From: Campylorhamphus procurvoides
Lineage: Eukaryota; Chordata; Aves; Passeriformes; Dendrocolaptidae
Direction of reading: 5' to 3'
NCBI GenBank assembly: GCA_013396655.1
Contig: WBMV01006646.1
Span: 434,001-498,000, forward strand
Length of the DNA stretch: 64,000 nt
The translations under genes and the position numbers were made by a program. Below, one piece after another: positions 58,657 to 64,000 of this stretch; positions within the stretch are counted from its first letter, which is position 1, and each line of letters begins with the position of its first letter. The notes beneath the pieces were generated by a model. It was not told where the DNA came from. It saw nothing but the letters and a program-made list of their open reading frames with translations, and ran no database searches.

Positions 58657-61600
58657 CTGGCAGCAGAGAGCAAGAAAGACATCTGGGTGTCAGCTTAAAC
58701 TCTTCTTGAGCTATCGCTCAGGACATACAAGGGGGAGAGCCTCTGTGAAGGTCCAGTTTCTAACAGACTCTGAAGAATAAAATTATTTTTAAAAACAAGA
58801 ATTATATTATGAATTATTTTTGTCTTCTGCTTAAGGGTGCTTCAAACTATCCTCTTCCCTAATCTAGCTTATATCCCATAAAAGAGGAAGGTGGGTTTAG
58901 GATAATGTTTATGGTAATCCCCAGCTGTGCTGAGTTGGGATGAAGTAATGATTCTTTCATTGCATTTTCTATCCCAAGACAACCAAAACAAAGGCTACAC
59001 TGACTTTATGGGACACACTTCCTTTCTGCATGCACCCACCTCTTAGGCTATCACACAGCTGTCCAACAGGCAGCAATTCCACTAGGAGGGGATTGCTAAC
59101 AGGGTAGAGGACAGCTGCCAACATTAGAACTGGCTGTTGTGAGAATCTCCCAGCATCCTGGGAGACCCATTCTATTTCTTTTCCTTTAGTTACACTTGCT
59201 GAATGAAATTTTTAAAAAAAAAAAAACCAAAAAAACCCCAAAAACAAACAAACCAGACCAGTCGAGGTTAATTCTTAAATTAGATCTACTGTAGACATAC
59301 ATCATCATGTATGAAGCACTGTCTCTTTCTTTGGAGAACATGAAATTCCTGGACAACACCAGCTGCTGAATGCCACTACTGGCACCAGATCTTCTGCCAA
59401 CACAGAAGGGACTCAGGCTGTAAGAGCCAGAGGTCTGAGTTCAATTCCTGCCACTAGGAGACTGCTCCATGTAAAAGGACAGCCACTGAGCTGTGTTCTG
59501 AAATTCTAGTTCTAGCACCCTACAATGTGTGGGGGAGTCAGGGAGGATAGCATCCAAGTTAATCATGCTTTCTTTTGTAATAAAAACTCAGGGAGGGAAT
59601 CCCAGAAATTACTGAATTTCAGATGAACCAACCATAGTAGATAGGAAATTCTATTCAAAGATTTCTAAAAGCAACAGGAAGCTTTCTACTGATATCACGG
59701 ACCTGTAGATCATTCATTCAGCACTGAGTTAAAGATGCAGGTTTGGAAAAAAAGCACCATGCAATACTGGAGTTACACTGTTTCACAACAAATAACCAGA
59801 AGCCACGCTTAATGGTTTAACATATGTGCTTAAACCAGGCCAGGGGATTTGGTTGTTTCTGAAGGCTCTACTTACCTTGCAGCTCATAACCACGTATTCC
59901 ATTTCTATTTGAGAGCTATATTCATGGGAGGCTGGCAACTCCTGGCAGGAAGTTTTCTAATGACCGTGCACTGTTCTTCATAGGAGATACCATATCAAAC
60001 CATACCTGCTTTCTATATTCAGTCCAATTCTGATAAATCCTCAGTGAAACAAACCTTTTGTTATCAGTTTCAATTCCCTGAATGAAAGCTGCAAGAAGGA
60101 CCCCAAAGTCCAATTTCCTTTCCCCACCTGTTTGTTATATATTAGGAAACAGAAACCTTCCCTACACCACAGCCTACACAACTGCATTACAGTATATAAA
60201 GCCAGACGGCCATGAAAAGTCTCAAAGGAAATTCCCTCATCCTGGCAGGAGGGCATGCCCTGGAGCACGGGAGTGACTTATCTTTATCACTGTATATACT
60301 GGATTTATTGCAAAGGTTTTATTAGTTCTAATTTCTAATCTGTTTGAATTTTTACTGTGTTGGGTGTCTCTGAAGTCACGTTCTAGGACACCGAACATCT
60401 TCCTGCTTTTGCACAGCTTGTTGGTAATCTCATCAAGTAATCATGCTGTCATGATGGGGCCTATCTATTTCCTTAAAATGATACATGTTCACTGTTCCAG
60501 ATGCAACACACATAGGTTCAGGGAGGTCAGGCTGTGGTAGGTATCAGTGTAATAGCAGCACTGTTTTCTCAAATCTCTACTTGTTGAACACAGCCCTGTT
60601 TTGTAATGGGTCTGCCTAGAGAAGAGTCTAGGAAAGAGGTAAATGCTCTGCATTTCCCAGGCATAAAGCACATACATAATGTTTTTCTGAAAGCTCGTGT
60701 TCTAGACGTAACTCAGATCAAGGGCAAAGACAGTGTCAGATACACACATAAGCACAGAGAGAACAACTGCACACATAACTTCCACTGAAGATTTGTCTAC
60801 TTTTCCCTAGCCTTAGCTGGTCTGTGGACAGCAACATGCTCTAATAGATTTCAGGCAACATCAGTCCTTGCCTTCACAATCAACTTGGATCACAACAGCA
60901 GTAGCTTTTTGTAGGTACAATCAACCTGTGAGTGACTTCTGCATAACAAGTAGGCTACAGTCAAAGAGACCACTGAGACTAAGGAACATGATGCTAAGGT
61001 AACAGAGACAGAAGAGTGACCTGCTTTGAGACTCAGAGCAGCAGATGGACCCTTCATAAGCACAGTATCACCTCTACTGTCTGCTGCACAGCCAGATGTT
61101 GCATATCCTGTCTTTCCTCCTTCTCATCCTTTTTCTTCTGGATGAAAACAATGATCTTTGGAGGAAACAAAGGCTCATATATTCTTATACTGTAATATTG
61201 CTCCACCTTCCTCCAGACCATTTCAAATAGGTAACAAAAAAAACCAGGCGGGAAACCAAAACTGACATGACTGAGGATGAAGCTGACCTACTTGTCACAT
61301 GATGAGTGAAAAGAATTGGCACAAGTGTGGGTTTCTTCTTGTGTGACAGGGTATGCAAGTGAGATCACACAATCCACACAGGTCATTTTTTGTGGGGAAG
61401 AAGACCTTGAAGCCACTGCCAGGGTGAAAGACATTTCCCTGCCCAGCTCTCTTAGCTGCCTCCCACACTGGTTTAGCAGCCCCACTGCAGCCCATCTCCA
61501 GCTGCACCCCTATACCTTTCTCTTTTCCTTGAACCTGACTCCTAATTTTCCTGGGAAGCATTAGAAAAGATCACCAAGCATTGCACAGACAAAATACTTC

Positions 61601-64000
61601 ACCCAGGCCAAGTCTGTTGCTAACTGCAACTTTCCCTTTGGTACATTTTTCCAGTTACACTGCAGTTCTGTGTTTTTTCTTCACTTCTATCCTACCTTTT
61701 TTTTGCTGAGCCATAGACAAGGGCCACCACAGATAACTGCTCAGAAGAAAGACTGCTCCCAGGGCAGGTCTTTCGGCAGTAAGAGCATTATGGTTGGTGT
61801 TTAGAGAAAAAGTACAGGGCTGTATTTAGAGTGGGACTGGAAAGCTGGCCTTGGAGAAACTGTTCATCTGTGCAGTGGCTGCAGAACTTGTCCATGGCTT
61901 AGAAAGGAATGTAGTGTTAAGGTTCATAAAAAGAGGAAGCTAAGAGCTATCTTTGGAGTGGGGCTTGAAAGGGACTGTCAAAAAGAAAGCTGGAGATGCT
62001 GACAGTTTCAGGCTTGCGGAAATCTTTCATGTGGGCATCTGCTGGGGGACCTTGATGAAGCCTGCCCGCAGGAGAATTACTACCAGGATTCTCACAGTCA
62101 CACTGGCAACAGACTATAGCAGATGTGCCTGCTTCAGGGCTAAACAGGGCAAACTGAGGAAGCGGTGTCCTGCTAGCTCTGAATTGTTCATCTCTCTTCA
62201 GTCATGCCTCAGAAGAGCTTGTAAAACTACATACTGAAATATCCCTGAAACTTCCAGGTTATGACAGCATCTCTGGGGTGGACAGGGACTGCCCTGCCTT
62301 GCAAGGAAAAGCTAATGTGGAGCTAGTCACACACAGCCTCATCTGCCGGCTCCTCGAGGCACAGGCCTGTTTTTAATCACTGGGGCCTGCAGCTCAGACT
62401 GAACTTGGCAGTGCTTCACTCCATTTGATGATCCTGCTGGAAGACATTACAGTCTTTTTTTTTCCATTCAGAAGAAGGGGAGCCAGTGCCATCCAGTCAC
62501 ACTCCAGACAGAATTAGGTTGAAAATAAAGCCAAAAGCTTGCTAGCAACCTAAGAGTTAACTTTCCTTGTCATACTCTTATCTATAGCTAGGCCCTTTTG
62601 TTTGGTTTCAAAGCTGAAAAGAAAAAAACTCCAGCATGCCTGGAACCACATCCTTAATCTCAGAAAGATTCAAGAGATACTAAAAAAATGGGCTAGCAGA
62701 GCTACAGAATTTCTTTCCTCTACTCCAACAAGCTGCCTCTGTTCTTTAAAGATTTAGGTGACTGTGGAAAAAGCAAGCCAGGAATGATGTACTGACTAAG
62801 ACACAGACAGGCTCTCTGTCCTGGCCCGAATAGCTCACCCACCAGCTCCAGGCATACAAAGCCTATACATTCAGCTACGCTGTCCAGACATGCAGTGGGC
62901 AGGAAAATATATGCTCCCTGCTGCATTTTTTCTCATCAGAGCTCTGATTTCAACCAAAATAAACTAAAGAAGACAGATAAAGTCAGTTTTGGAGATATGC
63001 TTCATGAGGAGGACTGAGGACTCCGCATGTGCTTAAAGGGGGAAAAGTCCAGACACACCTACGTCAGCTGTTACACACACGTTAAAAGATGTGTGGGAAG
63101 ATAATCAGGCTTACACCTGGATGCTGCTGTACAACAGTACATACACCCGCGCATGCATGTGGTGCCTCACAGACAGGCAGTTTAAGGATATAAAGATTGT
63201 GTACGTGCTCACCTGCACAGGTAAGTGCCTGTTTTAACCTTCCCACTTTTATGCTTAGGCTCTCATTTATCTGTCCCTCTCACACATGAAAGCACTGAGA
63301 AAAAATCATGGGCAGACATTCAGAAATGCATATGCTTCTACAGCACAAAACACACACAAGCCTATAACTTGTTTCCCCTCCCCTAGCCCACCCAAGCACA
63401 CGCTATGTGAGCTACTGCATCAGCAACAGAAAAAGGAGTTCCACGTAGGAACCATAGGTACCTAAAAAAAGACAGTCCTCAACAACTAAGCACGCCAGCC
63501 AGCCAAAGAATGCAAAAATCAGAGAAAGGAAGCAACAGATAATTAGGAATCAAGAAAAAAAGATGCAATAACTTGCTCATGGTTCACACAAATGGGTCTG
63601 TAGTAGAACTGTGTGTCTTCTGAACCCATTCCTCACAAAAAATAGCCTCCATATGAGGCTAATGAGCTGATTGCTCTCATCCACCTACATCCACCTACAT
63701 ATTCAATGTAAAAAGGCAAACAGCCCTCCCCAGAACAATCTTCAAATGCTAACTGGGTATTCAGTAGTACTTTTGGACATGGGACAATGACTCTGTCCTT
63801 CCCACTCTTGCCCCCTTTGTCTACTCTGACCCCCTTTGTAAAGTCAGCACCTATTTTAGATTCCTAGCTTCTGTCTAAGGCTGAACTCAAATATCTGCTT
63901 TTCCTCTAGGAGCAGAAAACCACAACAAATCTAAACTCTGGAAAATTATCTCATACCTCTCGTTCTTGTGCAGCACTCCGCTACATGACAGGCGCTGAGC
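58657..64000 (-). other. ARHGAP22 intron upstream of the RhoGAP exons (runs off the window)
   Basis: No PH-domain exon could be found, so the intron probably continues past the right edge. It contains an A-rich tract and one exon-like segment (59876-59941) flanked by good splice signals. Confidence 0.7.
59212..59254. repeat. A-rich low-complexity tract
   Basis: A run of about 13 A followed by AC-rich units (AACCAAAAAAACCCC pattern). Could be a decayed retroposon tail but nothing upstream is recognised. Confidence 0.7.

Noticed and set aside
58406..58780. Plus-strand open frames opposite the first RhoGAP exon
   Set aside because: They are antisense shadows of the minus-strand ARHGAP22 exon, whose frame gives a clear RhoGAP sequence.
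59431..59450. tRNA-like B-box text (GAGTTCAATTCC)
   Set aside because: No matching A box at the right distance and no cloverleaf; could be a trace of an old tRNA-derived SINE but cannot be supported.
59922..60113. Minus-strand open frame with a kinase-like or membrane-like look
   Set aside because: Low-complexity intronic frame without splice support in that phase or similarity to ARHGAP22.

Overview
The window is vertebrate, most likely bird, genomic DNA: two large split genes with short phase-consistent exons, long AT-rich introns, and interspersed repeats of avian type (3' ends of CR1 LINEs and a decayed endogenous-retrovirus LTR). It matches the conserved MAPK8-ARHGAP22 neighbourhood (human chromosome 10q11). 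I see no bacterial, CRISPR, plasmid or free viral content. There is one 31-base assembly gap (6881-6911) and one stray N (35338).

Plus strand, about 10.4-36.8 kb: MAPK8 (JNK1), complete for coding sequence. Eleven coding steps, one of which has two alternative exons (6a and 6b), can be placed base by base. They join into a 427-residue p54 protein; a second 3' splice site 5 nt upstream gives a 384-residue p46 protein. Exons 6a and 6b each have a U2-type acceptor but a U12-type donor (GTATCCTT), which explains why only one is used. Bases 1-10417 are most simply the end of the first (5' UTR) intron, and a long AT-rich 3' UTR follows the stop at 31925.

Minus strand, about 64.0-40.9 kb: the 3' half of ARHGAP22, a Rac-directed RhoGAP. 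Six exons cover the whole RhoGAP domain (four exons), the long Ser-rich linker (one 898-nt exon) and the C-terminal coiled coil (last exon, stop at 40907). The N-terminal PH-domain exons are not visible and probably lie beyond base 64000.

The genes are tail to tail, with about 9 kb between stop codons. Their products both act in signalling: a stress-activated MAP kinase, and a GAP that switches off Rac, a known upstream activator of JNK. The shared position is conserved synteny rather than evidence of co-regulation. The remaining sequence is intron and intergenic DNA with a few recognisable repeats; I found no undescribed system. The best points for a second look are the U2/U12 exon switch, the tandem acceptor at the JNK C-terminus, a two-codon upstream ORF next to the MAPK8 start, and an unexplained coding-like stretch at 38.2 kb.
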